NCBI GenBank assembly: GCA_934454635.1
Contig: CAKSFR010000021.1
Location: forward strand, 1 to 37,754
Length of the DNA stretch: 37,754 nt
Source: an uncultured Ruminiclostridium sp.
GTDB taxonomy: Bacteria; Bacillota; Clostridia; Oscillospirales; Ruminococcaceae
Direction of reading: 5' to 3'
Made by a program: the position numbers and the translations under genes. Below are positions 23,646-31,861 of the stretch, piece by piece. Below the pieces are notes generated by a model that was not told the DNA's origin, ran no database searches, and saw only the letters and a list, made by a program, of their open reading frames with translations. The first letter of the stretch is position 1; each line of letters opens with the position of its first letter.

Positions 23646-24563
23646 ATGGTAACCATACGCGAGCTGAAAAAAAGCTATAAAAAATTTCACGTTCTCGACG
23701 GGCTGAACATGACCATAAACAAGGGCGACGTTTACGGCTTTCTCGGCAAAAACGGCTGCGGAAAGACCACGACGATGAACATTATCTGCAATATCGTGCC
23801 AAAGGACGAGGGCGAAATTATCCTCGGCGAAGTTCCCGGAGATAAGATAAAAATCGGCTATCTGCCCGAAACGCCCGCGCTTTTCGACTATATGAACGGC
23901 TATGAATATCTCGAATATATCGCCGCCTGCGCAAAATACAGGGGCGATGTAAAGGCGCGCGTTGCCGAAGTGCTTGATATAACGGGCATGACCGAGGGCG
24001 GAAAGCGGCGGATAAAGGGATATTCCCGCGGAATGAACCAGCGGCTGGGTATCGCGGCGGCTATTTTTGACAATCCCGACCTTTTAATTCTCGACGAACC
24101 GACCTCCGCGCTCGACCCCGAGGGGCGCGCCGAGGTTATATCAATAATCCGCAGCCTCTCCGAAACCGGCGCGACGATACTGCTCTGCACGCATATTTTA
24201 AGCGACGTCGAGCGCGTTGCGAACCGTATCGGCATAATGAGCGGCGGAAAGCTGGCGATCGAGGACACTATTATAAATGTCGAAAACCGTTTCAGACACA
24301 ATTCTGTCGAGGTTTCGCTCGGTTCGCTCAATGAAAATGTTCAAAATCTTCTTAAAAATGCGGAATTTGTTTCGGACGTGGAATTTTTCCCCGCTTCGGG
24401 GCTTGCCGTGCTGGACGTTGACGACCCGGACGAGGGCATGATCAGGACAATGCGGCTGCTTTCGGAGAATAATATTTCCCCGTTGAAGATTCAGGTCACC
24501 CGCCCGACCCTCGAACAGATATATATCAACACCGTCGGAGAAGTGGGAGGTGAACGCGCATGA
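23646..24563 (+). CDS. ABC transporter ATP-binding protein
   Basis: 305 residues from ATG 23646 (GGGAGG upstream; the frame is open further 5' but has no ribosome site and crosses the promoter). Walker A GKNGCGKTTT (about 36-45), signature YSRGMNQRLG (a common variant in CcmA/Nod-type exporters), Walker [15 protein letters not shown]-loop LLCTH. A C-terminal extension (about 215-305) is typical of ABC-2 exporters acting on drugs, peptides or polymers. Substrate unknown. It overlaps the permease gene by 4 bases. Confidence 0.92.
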   Translation: MVTIRELKKSYKKFHVLDGLNMTINKGDVYGFLGKNGCGKTTTMNIICNIVPKDEGEIILGEVPGDKIKIGYLPETPALFDYMNGYEYLEYIAACAKYRGDVKARVAEVLDITGMTEGGKRRIKGYSRGMNQRLGIAAAIFDNPDLLILDEPTSALDPEGRAEVISIIRSLSETGATILLCTHILSDVERVANRIGIMSGGKLAIEDTIINVENRFRHNSVEVSLGSLNENVQNLLKNAEFVSDVEFFPASGLAVLDVDDPDEGMIRTMRLLSENNISPLKIQVTRPTLEQIYINTVGEVGGERA

Positions 24564-25438
24564 AAAGCGGGCTGAAAAAGGAATTTATGTACCTTTCGCG
24601 GACAAAGCGGCTTTTAGGCGTTATACTGACGTTTTTTATCGTTGCGCTGTCCGTTCCCTTTATGATGAAAATTGCTCAGCCGCTGATTGAACTGGCTGAC
24701 CTGACCGACAGCAAAACGGGAATGTCGGACGGTCTTGCCGAACAGAGCGGACTTGGCATTACGGTAAATATCGGCGGCAATTCTTATGAAGATATGACGC
24801 TTATTGAAGCGCTGCGCCTTTTTAAAAACAGCTCTGTTGTTGCGGCTATGGGGACGAACGACATAGCGGGAACAGCCGTTCTCGTTATCATGTTTATTTT
24901 TATGGCGCCCTGCGGAAGCGAGCGGAAAAAGCGCTCGGTAATTATCCCGCGCTGCGCGGGACTTAGCGCAAAGCTCTACGCTTCGCCGAAATTTGTGCTT
25001 TATCCCGCGCTGGTATTCGCCTGCGCGTTCTGCGGCGTACTGTTGACCGCAGGAGTTTCGGTCGCGTTCTTCGGCGGCGAGATCGCGATAGGAAATCTGC
25101 TGCTTGCCGCGCTGTCCGTTGCGGTATATGACGCTTTCGTCATTGTTTTGCAGCTTACGATAGGCGTGTGTACGGGCAGACCCGGAATAGGCGTTATCTG
25201 CACGCTGATCGCGGTGTCGTTTATCCCGCAGGTGCTTCAGGCGATGCGCGTTGACCGCTTCAATCCGTTTGCGCTGCCCTCTGCGGCGGTGAGCGTTCTT
25301 GCGGGCGAACCCGAAATGCTCAACAACTGGGTAAGCCTTGGCGTTACCGCTGTTCTCGGAGCGATACTTTATTTCACGACTCTGTTCGCGCTCTCTGCGA
25401 CAGAAACCGACAATTCGGGCGGCGAACCCGTTCTTTAA
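24560..25438 (+). CDS. ABC-2 type permease
   Basis: 292 residues with about six hydrophobic segments (near 18-36, 105-122, 150-170, 178-200, 205-225, 260-280). A soluble loop of about 70 residues sits between the first two (LADLTDSKTGMSDG...). It forms the membrane part of the exporter with the preceding ATPase, to which it is translationally coupled. No substrate can be assigned. The TraB/GumN lipoprotein gene follows after 16 bases and may be in the same unit. Confidence 0.85.
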   Translation: MKSGLKKEFMYLSRTKRLLGVILTFFIVALSVPFMMKIAQPLIELADLTDSKTGMSDGLAEQSGLGITVNIGGNSYEDMTLIEALRLFKNSSVVAAMGTNDIAGTAVLVIMFIFMAPCGSERKKRSVIIPRCAGLSAKLYASPKFVLYPALVFACAFCGVLLTAGVSVAFFGGEIAIGNLLLAALSVAVYDAFVIVLQLTIGVCTGRPGIGVICTLIAVSFIPQVLQAMRVDRFNPFALPSAAVSVLAGEPEMLNNWVSLGVTAVLGAILYFTTLFALSATETDNSGGEPVL

Positions 25439-25454
25439 ATGAAAGGAAAGTAAA

Positions 25455-26546
25455 ATGAAAAAGAAAATTTTATCTCTCGCGTTGGCGGCGGCACTGCTGC
25501 TGTCCGTGCCGGGCTGTTCGAAAAAGCCCGCCGAAACTACGACTACCGCGGCTGAAACTACGACCGCTGCGGCAGAAGTCACAACATCTGCGGCTGAAAC
25601 GACGCCTGCGGAGGAAGTTCAGACATCTGAAGAAACTACCGCTTCTCCCGAACGCGATTATGCGGGAGAGGGAATGTACGACGGCGAGCTTGCGCCTGCG
25701 GTCTGGAAGGTTACCGACCCCGAAAGCGGCAACAGTCTTAACATGATGGGTACGATTCACCTTGTCCCCGACACGGAGGAGATCGTTCCGCAGTATGTTA
25801 TGGACATTTATGAGAACAGCGACGGAATCGCGGTCGAGTATGACATAACTCGGCTGAACGGCGACATGGTAGCGGCTATACAGTATCTCTCGTATTACGT
25901 TCTTGACGACGGCTCGGAGATAACCGACCACATTTCGCAGGAAACCTATGAGCGGGCGAAAGCGTACCTTACCGAAGCGGGATTTTATCAGGAGGGTATC
26001 GAAGCCTACAATGCGGCGTATTGGCAGAGCCTTGTTTCAAATGCCGCGCTGGTAAAAATCGAGGGAATGTCTGCGGCGGGAATCGACACATACTTTATCG
26101 GACTTGCCAAAAAGGACGGCAAGGAAGTGCGCGACATAGAGCGGCTCGAAACGCAGATGGACACGCTTACGCTCCTTTCGGACGGCTATAATGAGTATGC
26201 GATAAACGAAATTCTTGACGGGCTTGAAGCCGAAAACGGCTATGAAGAGCTTGAAAATTCGTTCCTGGAGCTTTACGCTGCGTGGGCGCAGGGTGACACC
26301 GCCGTTTTCGGAACGCTTGAAGACGCGGCAAGCAGCGAAATACCCGCTGAATTTGCCGAAGAATACGCTGAATATAACCGCAGGCTGGTTGACGAGAGAA
26401 ATATCGGCATGGCGGACGTTGCGGAGCAGTACATAAAGAACGGCGACAACATTTTCTATATGGTGGGCTTCGGGCACTTCTGCGGCGACGGCAGCGTTAT
26501 TGACCTGCTTGCGCAGCGCGGATATACCGTTGAGAGAATTTATTGA
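25455..26546 (+). CDS. TraB/GumN-family lipoprotein
   Basis: 363 residues. A lipoprotein signal (lipobox VPGC, Cys21), a Thr/Ala/Glu linker (about 24-70), then a TraB/GumN (TIKI-like) domain (about 75-363). Hallmarks are the GTIH motif (MMGTIHLVP), an Arg/Asp-rich DIERLETQ segment, RRLVDERN and C-terminal YMVGFGHFCGDGSVIDLL, matching the family's GxGH motif. Family members include metalloprotease-like proteins; activity in bacteria is poorly known. GAAAGGAAAG precedes the ATG. A 12-bp perfect hairpin follows the stop. Confidence 0.85.
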   Translation: MKKKILSLALAAALLLSVPGCSKKPAETTTTAAETTTAAAEVTTSAAETTPAEEVQTSEETTASPERDYAGEGMYDGELAPAVWKVTDPESGNSLNMMGTIHLVPDTEEIVPQYVMDIYENSDGIAVEYDITRLNGDMVAAIQYLSYYVLDDGSEITDHISQETYERAKAYLTEAGFYQEGIEAYNAAYWQSLVSNAALVKIEGMSAAGIDTYFIGLAKKDGKEVRDIERLETQMDTLTLLSDGYNEYAINEILDGLEAENGYEELENSFLELYAAWAQGDTAVFGTLEDAASSEIPAEFAEEYAEYNRRLVDERNIGMADVAEQYIKNGDNIFYMVGFGHFCGDGSVIDLLAQRGYTVERIY

Positions 26547-26551
26547 GAATT

Positions 26552-26698
26552 AGGGGACGCCCTCTCTTGCAGGGCGTCCCCTCTTTGAAAACAGTCCACA
26601 GGACTATTTTCAAATTCACCCCTTGCGGAGCGCTTTCAGCGAAAAGAGTTTCGCACTCTGCGGAGTGCGACAGGGGCGCCGCCCCTTGACCCCGCAAG
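26552..26698. repeat. Hairpin cluster after the TraB-like gene (weak copy F)
   Basis: 26552-26563 pairs perfectly with 26571-26582 (12 bp). 26586-26597 pairs with 26601-26612 with one mismatch and loop ACA. Then outer arms CTTGCGG (26622-26628) and CCGCAAG (26692-26698) enclose three hairpins: 26631-26634/26638-26641 (loop TTC), 26651-26658/26663-26670 and 26672-26677/26681-26686 (loop GCC). This is the architecture of the strong copies with shorter arms. 26699-26824 contains AT-rich unstructured sequence and a second CTTGCGGAG (26762-26770); no gene is seen. Confidence 0.6.
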
Positions 26699-26824
26699 CC
26701 TTTAAAAAAACTTTTTAGATGCGTTTCCGGAATAATTTGCACGGCTTCGCAAACAATACCACTTGCGGAGTCTTGTTTTTTCAGCGTTAATTTCAAAAAA
26801 ATACGCCCGACAAGCGAAAATTAC

Positions 26825-26853
26825 TTGACAATCCGCGAATAATAAGGTATTAT
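26825..26853 (+). promoter_or_regulatory. Promoter of the polysaccharide deacetylase gene
   Basis: TTGACA (26825-26830), 17-bp spacer, TATTAT (26848-26853). About 45 bases of leader follow to the TTG start. Confidence 0.8.
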
Positions 26854-26904
26854 AAAATATATATGTATGCGCATATATGACCTTTCAGAAGCGGAGGCGT
26901 GCCC

Positions 26905-28056
26905 TTGTATTTCGGCAGTGTAAAATTTTTTAAACATCTCATTATCGGCATTGCGGCGCTGCTGATCATCGTTCCCGTGACGCTCTGCATAATTTTCGGC
27001 GCGCAGAACGGCGAAAAAAGCCGCGAGATCGCCAAGCTTGAACAGCAGCTCGCACAGCTTCGCGAAAGCGGCGCGGTTGACCCGTCCGACCCGAACGCAC
27101 TGCTCGGTCTTTACGAAAAATCGGACGAAAAAGAGGCTTTTTTGCAGCTTCTGAGCGAAAACGACGCGGAGCTTTACGCTTCGTTCGTGAAAGCTGTTCC
27201 CGCAATGAACGTTTCGGACAATGCGGCAAATTCGGAATCCGCCGAGCCTGCTCCCGTGACGACTGCACCCAAAAGCGAAGAAATAACCGCCGAGGAAAGC
27301 GCTGCGGTTACGGCTGCGCCCGAAACGACAGCCCCTTTCCGCACGACTTCCTACACAGAGCCTGCCGAAGCGCCGTCAAGCTATACGGAAATGTACCCCG
27401 AGCTTTACTGCTACGGCACAGGCGATATCGTATACAACGCGGACGACGACTATCTTTACCTCACTTTTGACGACGGCCCGTCGAAATATACCGAAAATAT
27501 TCTATATTATCTCGATAAATATAATTTAAAGGCGACGTTTTTCGTTGTACCGAGCGGAAGCGACGAATGCAACCGCTTGCTCAAGAAAATTGCGGACGCG
27601 GGACATACTATTGGAATCCACTCCGCAAGCCATGTCTATAACGATATTTACGCGAGCGTTGAAGCGTATCTTGAGGACTTCAAAACGGCGTACGACCGCG
27701 TTTATAACGCAACAGGCATAAAATGCGAGCTTTTCCGCTTTCCCGGCGGAAGCATAAACGACTACAACTGCGATACCCGCGACGCGATAATCGAAGAAAT
27801 GACCCGCAGAGGCTTTATTTACTTCGACTGGAACGTTGACAGCGAGGACGCGCTCGGTGCAACGTGGACGCAGATGTACACCAATGTTTTAAGCGAGGTC
27901 GAGGGAAAGACCCGCGCGGTAATACTCATGCACGACTACAACGGAGGTTATAACACAATTCTCGTTCTCGAGGATATTATAAAGGCGCTGATAAGCGATG
28001 AACGGGGCTTTAAGTTTGGTCAGCTGACCAAAAACGTAAGACCGCTTCAGTTCTAA
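26905..28056 (+). CDS. Membrane-anchored polysaccharide deacetylase
   Basis: 383 residues from TTG 26905, which lies 7 bases after GGAGG; a GTG at 26899 is only 1 base away. A membrane segment (about 10-31), a coiled stretch (KSREIAKLEQQLAQL), a Thr/Glu linker, then a NodB domain (about 170-375) with TFDDGPS (catalytic and metal Asp), ATFFVV, metal ligands in HSASH, FRFPGGS, FDWNVDSED and the HDY motif (ILMHDY). It removes acetyl groups from surface polysaccharide, most often peptidoglycan GlcNAc, giving lysozyme resistance; the substrate is inferred from the family. Bactofilin follows after 18 bases. Confidence 0.9.
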   Translation: MYFGSVKFFKHLIIGIAALLIIVPVTLCIIFGAQNGEKSREIAKLEQQLAQLRESGAVDPSDPNALLGLYEKSDEKEAFLQLLSENDAELYASFVKAVPAMNVSDNAANSESAEPAPVTTAPKSEEITAEESAAVTAAPETTAPFRTTSYTEPAEAPSSYTEMYPELYCYGTGDIVYNADDDYLYLTFDDGPSKYTENILYYLDKYNLKATFFVVPSGSDECNRLLKKIADAGHTIGIHSASHVYNDIYASVEAYLEDFKTAYDRVYNATGIKCELFRFPGGSINDYNCDTRDAIIEEMTRRGFIYFDWNVDSEDALGATWTQMYTNVLSEVEGKTRAVILMHDYNGGYNTILVLEDIIKALISDERGFKFGQLTKNVRPLQF

Positions 28057-28074
28057 CGAAAGGATTGTAAAAAA

Positions 28075-29004
28075 ATGGGCATTAAGGAAAACTTTTCACA
28101 GGCGGTAAGGGAGCTTACCGGAAACGGAAAAGACGAAAAGCGCAGCGATAACAAGACGACCGTTGCGGGTATGCGCAACGCGGTCGCTGCGGAGGACACC
28201 TCGGAATTTATGTCGATAGGCGGAGTTTCCGAGTCGGAAAAGCCCTCGGAAATGGACGAGTTTGAAGAGATCGAGCGCCGCGCAGCACAGAACGCGGAGG
28301 AATACAGCCGCCAGCAGTCTGCCTTTGAGCAGACTTTCTCCCGCCCCGAGCAGCCCGAGCCGCAGCAGAGCGTTCCCCCGCGCAGCGAACCACAGCAGGA
28401 GCAGCCGTATTCTCAGCAGGGAGGCGCTCAGCAGAGCTACGGACAGAATTACGGCGCGGACAGAAGCTATAACAATGTTGAAAGCCAGCCGCAGCCGACG
28501 TCGTTCACTACCGCGCCTTACCGCTCGGGAGCTGACGATAACGAAACTACTATCATTTCCAAGAATACCGTTATCGACGGAAATATCCGCTCTTTCGCGA
28601 ATATGAGCATTGACGGCAACATAAAGGGCAATGTTGAAACGACGAAGGACATTGACCTTAACGGAAAGGTTGTCGGCGATATCGCCTGCAACAACGCAAA
28701 TATGAGAACATCGCAGATACAGGGCAATATCCGCATGAAAGGCAACGCGTTCATGGAGCGCGACACGCTTCTTATCGGCGACCTTACCTCTACATACGCG
28801 AACGTCAACGGTAAAATCAAGGGCAACCTCGGAATAACGGGTAAGGCTGAGCTTAAAAGCGACGCGGTCGTTTTCGGGGACATAAGCGCTTCGACGATAA
28901 CCGTAAACGACGGCGCGATTATTCAGGGCTATGTGAGCACAACGTTCCTCAACAAAGAGGAAAGCAAGAACATTTTCCCGGACGCAATCACAATCGGGGA
29001 ATGA
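28075..29004 (+). CDS. Bactofilin (polymer-forming cytoskeletal protein)
   Basis: 309 residues. A long disordered N-terminal region rich in Gln, Pro, Ser and Glu (about 30-155) precedes a bactofilin core (about 160-305) built of short beta repeats of the form xxIDGNIxG: TVIDGNIRS, MSIDGNIKGNVE, IDLNGKVVGDI, LLIGDLTSTY, VNGKIKGNLG, VVFGDISASTI. Bactofilins self-assemble into nucleotide-free filaments that position wall enzymes. Most have short tails; a disordered head of about 155 residues is unusual. Co-transcription with a deacetylase supports a wall-localised role. Confidence 0.92.
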   Translation: MGIKENFSQAVRELTGNGKDEKRSDNKTTVAGMRNAVAAEDTSEFMSIGGVSESEKPSEMDEFEEIERRAAQNAEEYSRQQSAFEQTFSRPEQPEPQQSVPPRSEPQQEQPYSQQGGAQQSYGQNYGADRSYNNVESQPQPTSFTTAPYRSGADDNETTIISKNTVIDGNIRSFANMSIDGNIKGNVETTKDIDLNGKVVGDIACNNANMRTSQIQGNIRMKGNAFMERDTLLIGDLTSTYANVNGKIKGNLGITGKAELKSDAVVFGDISASTITVNDGAIIQGYVSTTFLNKEESKNIFPDAITIGE

Positions 29005-29080
29005 CGCGTATAACAGGGGGCGGAGTTGTCCGCCCCTTATCATTACGGCAGGAATAGCCACAAAAGGAAAGAATTATGAG

Positions 29081-29109
29081 TTGTAAAACAACAATTTTTA
29101 TGCTATAAT
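29081..29109 (+). promoter_or_regulatory. Promoter of the sigma factor unit
   Basis: TTGTAA (29081-29086), 17-bp spacer, TATAAT (29104-29109). It predicts a leader of about 165 bases before the sigma factor start. Confidence 0.65.
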
Positions 29110-29115
29110 CTAGTC

Positions 29116-29282
29116 AGAATCTTTTTAGGGATTTTTACGCGCGGAAAAGCGCATAACAGTGCGAAAAAAGGGAAAAAGTCCCGCAACCGGAATTGTCATA
29201 CGGCAACTTTTTCTTGCGGGTTGAAACTTTTTCGGGAAAATCGCCTACTACTAAGTGTAGGCAGCAAAGCGAGGTGAGGCTT
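29116..29282 (+). ncRNA. Structured 5' leader of the sigma factor gene
   Basis: Three kinds of pairing are visible: GGGA/TCCC with an AAAAG loop (29170-29182), the competing CCCGCAA/TTGCGGG (29180-29186 with 29214-29220), and GCCTAC/GTAGGC (29243-29262) just before the GAGGTGAGG ribosome site. A GCGC/GCGC hairpin lies near 29138-29152. The CCC at 29180-29182 can pair with either partner, so a switch is possible. It does not match the TPP, c-di-GMP, cobalamin or other classes I know. Confidence 0.45.
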
Positions 29283-29825
29283 TTGGGCAGCGAAGCGCTT
29301 GACGCTTACTTTAATAAGGTTTATTCGGAAACGTTTTCATCGGTTTCCCGCTATGTCGTGAGCAAATGCGGCAGCATTCAGGAATCAGAGGATATTCTCC
29401 AGAATATCTACGCGCGGTTCTATCAGCGAATTGCCAAAAAAGGATATGCGGATATCGAAAATTCGGAAGCGTTTGTGATAAATATCGCGAAGTTTGAATG
29501 CAAAAACTATTTCGGCTTTGTAAAAAAGCACAGCTCTGCGACGTCTTTTGCGGATTTTACCGAGGAACAGATGGTTGCGGTAGAAGCGGAAATGTCCCGC
29601 GAGCAGAAAAGTCTCGAGGACGTTCTCTGCAACAGTATGCTTGCAAAACAGATTTTCGACGATATTGCCAACGACGACCCTGTTGTCGGAAAAATATTTT
29701 ATCTGCATTTCGTCTGCGACATGAAGCTTGACGAGATCGCGAAGAACCTTGATATGAACCTCTCGTCGGTAAAAAATAAGCTTTACCGCACGATCGAGCG
29801 CCAGAAAAAGAAGTTTAATCTTTGA
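29283..29825 (+). CDS. ECF-type RNA polymerase sigma factor
   Basis: 180 residues from TTG 29283, 8 bases after GAGG of GAGGTGAGG; GTG 29274 is an alternative and the frame continues upstream into the structured leader. Region 2 (about 5-70: YFNKVYSETFSSVSRYVV, SEDILQNIYARFYQRI) melts the -10 element. Region 4 (about 130-178: IFYLHFVCDMKLDEIAKNLDMNLSSVKNKLYR) holds the helix-turn-helix. The middle linker is longer than in minimal ECF factors. The downstream membrane protein is the likely anti-sigma factor. Confidence 0.88.
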   Translation: MGSEALDAYFNKVYSETFSSVSRYVVSKCGSIQESEDILQNIYARFYQRIAKKGYADIENSEAFVINIAKFECKNYFGFVKKHSSATSFADFTEEQMVAVEAEMSREQKSLEDVLCNSMLAKQIFDDIANDDPVVGKIFYLHFVCDMKLDEIAKNLDMNLSSVKNKLYRTIERQKKKFNL

Positions 29826-29859
29826 TTTACATAAAATAAAACGGAAAGGAGGATGCGCT

Positions 29860-31698
29860 ATGACGGAAAAGGAATTTTACCGTGAGCTTATGTCGCGGTA
29901 CGCCCTTGACCCGGAAAAAATACGCGCCGGTGCGCTTAAACAGGCGAAAAAGCCCGCTTGGCAGAAGTTTGCCGCCGATTACTGGAAGCCTGCGGCAGGC
30001 GTTGCGGCAGCGGTTGCGCTTACTGTTTCGGCAGTCGGCTATATGAACGCGAGATCCTCCGGCCCCGATATAAAGGTAGACCCCGCGTCCGCGCTTTCTG
30101 CGGCACAGCGTCTGAGCGAAGCCGAACAGAACTACTTCAGGCTTCAGTCCAGCGAGAACCGGACGGTAAATATATATATAACGTTCCGCGAACCCGTCAG
30201 CTTCAACGATATGGTTATGGCGTTTTCGGGAATTGCGGACATGGGCGAGATTGACTATGACACCCTCTATCTGGCAGACGATACGATAAAGGGAGCTGAC
30301 GCAGTGACCGCATATAAAGCGGCGCACGGCGACGAAAAGGCTGTTGCCGCAGTCAAAATCTCCACGCTTTCGATGTACTATCGCAGCATTCAGGATCTTT
30401 CCTCCGTTTATCTTGCGGAAATGGGTTCGGACGAAATCAACGACGATACTTTCTGCCCCATAACCGTTGAGGACAACGACCCGCTGATAAATGACCAGTA
30501 TTATATAAACACGACTGCGGCTGTAACGACCGCGCCCGTAACAACGACTCCGTTCTCTTTCGATTCGGAAAAGACTTCCGAGGAAATCAGCGCTCCCGCG
30601 ATCGGCGAATCTGCGGATAACAGCTCAAGCACGCTTACTCCTCCCGAAACAAGCGAAACGGACGACCCGGAATATGAATACCCCGAAGACGACGAGGAAT
30701 TTGAAGAGCCGGACGAAACTTCTTCCGAAACGCAGGAAACCGCTCCCGAAACAACGGTTGAAATTCCCGCAAACGAAATTACGTCCACAACGTATTACGG
30801 CTCCGACGTCGGACTTCTTACCGAAATATACGAACTCAACGTTTCAAACTCGATTGAAACTGTCGTAAGCGGAGATAACGCGGTAGTTCTCACGAAGAAC
30901 GGCGTTTATCTCTATACGCTCGGCGGAATTATCCGTGACCAGAGCGGAGTTTCCGCAGAGCTTAACAACCCGAAAATCGCGTTCAGAAACGAAAACACGA
31001 TAATTATTACAGGCTGCGGCGCAGGCGGCGCGAGAAACCTTATATCGGTTACCGACCTTGTGAGAAATGAGCTGCATACCTATGATGTAAGTGCAAATCT
31101 CGGCGCGGCTGAACTTGGAACTATCCATTACAGCGCGGCGCAGGATAAATACTTCGTGAAGGCTATTTCTGAAACCAACAGCTTTATCTACGAGGTTCAG
31201 ATTTCTTCCGAAACCGGAATACAGTTCCGTCCGCTGATGGACGCGCAGGCTCCCGTATCTATTGCGGGCTGCAAGAACAGCGCGCTTTATCTGACGGTGC
31301 TTGACGAGCTTACGGGAACAAAGCTTTACTCTTTCGACATAGCAACGGGAGAGATAGCGGAACGCGCAGCCTTTGGTCATACAATGAAGATCAGACGCGG
31401 CGACGATTTCGAGAGCTTTGCCCTTATTTCCGACACCGACAAGTACATTTTTGACGTAAACAGAGGAACGCTTATTCCTGCTGAGCAGCTTAACGAAAAT
31501 GTGCGGATCATAAGTAAGGATGGTCTGACGTATTTCAAGGTTGACGCTTATACCTATGAAATCTCTATAGACACCAGCATTTGTGCGGCGGGAGAAGTTA
31601 AGTTCAACGACGAAGAACCGTCTGAATTTAAAGTAAATGAGATAACTCCCGAAAAGGTCGTTATTATACGCGACAGCGGCACGGCAAACTGGCGCTGA
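29860..31698 (+). CDS. Putative anti-sigma/sensor membrane protein with beta-propeller-like domain
   Basis: 612 residues. A short cytoplasmic domain (1-45; KEFYRELMSRYALDPEKI) is followed by a membrane segment (about 46-65), then an extracellular region: a globular part (about 75-205), an acidic Thr/Pro/Glu linker (about 210-305) and a C-terminal beta-propeller-like domain (about 310-605) with repeating blades such as VLTKNGVYLYTLGG, IIITGCGAGG, LYLTVLDELTGTKLYSFDIATGE. Position 34 bases after the sigma gene and the topology suggest an anti-sigma factor that senses an external cue, but no ZAS motif is present. Ribosome site AAAGGAGG. Confidence 0.75.
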   Translation: MTEKEFYRELMSRYALDPEKIRAGALKQAKKPAWQKFAADYWKPAAGVAAAVALTVSAVGYMNARSSGPDIKVDPASALSAAQRLSEAEQNYFRLQSSENRTVNIYITFREPVSFNDMVMAFSGIADMGEIDYDTLYLADDTIKGADAVTAYKAAHGDEKAVAAVKISTLSMYYRSIQDLSSVYLAEMGSDEINDDTFCPITVEDNDPLINDQYYINTTAAVTTAPVTTTPFSFDSEKTSEEISAPAIGESADNSSSTLTPPETSETDDPEYEYPEDDEEFEEPDETSSETQETAPETTVEIPANEITSTTYYGSDVGLLTEIYELNVSNSIETVVSGDNAVVLTKNGVYLYTLGGIIRDQSGVSAELNNPKIAFRNENTIIITGCGAGGARNLISVTDLVRNELHTYDVSANLGAAELGTIHYSAAQDKYFVKAISETNSFIYEVQISSETGIQFRPLMDAQAPVSIAGCKNSALYLTVLDELTGTKLYSFDIATGEIAERAAFGHTMKIRRGDDFESFALISDTDKYIFDVNRGTLIPAEQLNENVRIISKDGLTYFKVDAYTYEISIDTSICAAGEVKFNDEEPSEFKVNEITPEKVVIIRDSGTANWR

Positions 31699-31710
31699 AC
31701 AACAAAAACA

Positions 31711-31739
31711 AGCCCGAGGAAAACTCCCCGGGCTTTTTT
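31711..31739 (+). terminator. Terminator of the sigma/anti-sigma unit
   Basis: AGCCCG(AGG) pairs with (CCC)CGGGCT around a short A-rich loop, followed by TTTTTT. Confidence 0.92.
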
Positions 31740-31784
31740 GCGTCATCTTCGGGCATTATTCTAAAAGCCAATAAAAAGGCGGAA

Positions 31785-31813
31785 TTGACAAAAGGCTGTC
31801 TGCGTGATAAAAT
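31785..31813 (+). promoter_or_regulatory. tsaD promoter
   Basis: TTGACA (31785-31790), 17-bp spacer, TAAAAT (31808-31813). Confidence 0.75.
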
Positions 31814-31861
31814 GTTTACATACCATAAAGGAACAGCAAAAAACGAAAGGATTTGTTGAAA

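Noticed and set aside
29116..29282. Known riboswitch classes (c-di-GMP, cobalamin, TPP) for the sigma factor leader
   Set aside because: Core motifs such as GGGAA..CCGCCACTG (cobalamin), the c-di-GMP-I consensus or CTGAGA..ACCTGAT (TPP) are absent.
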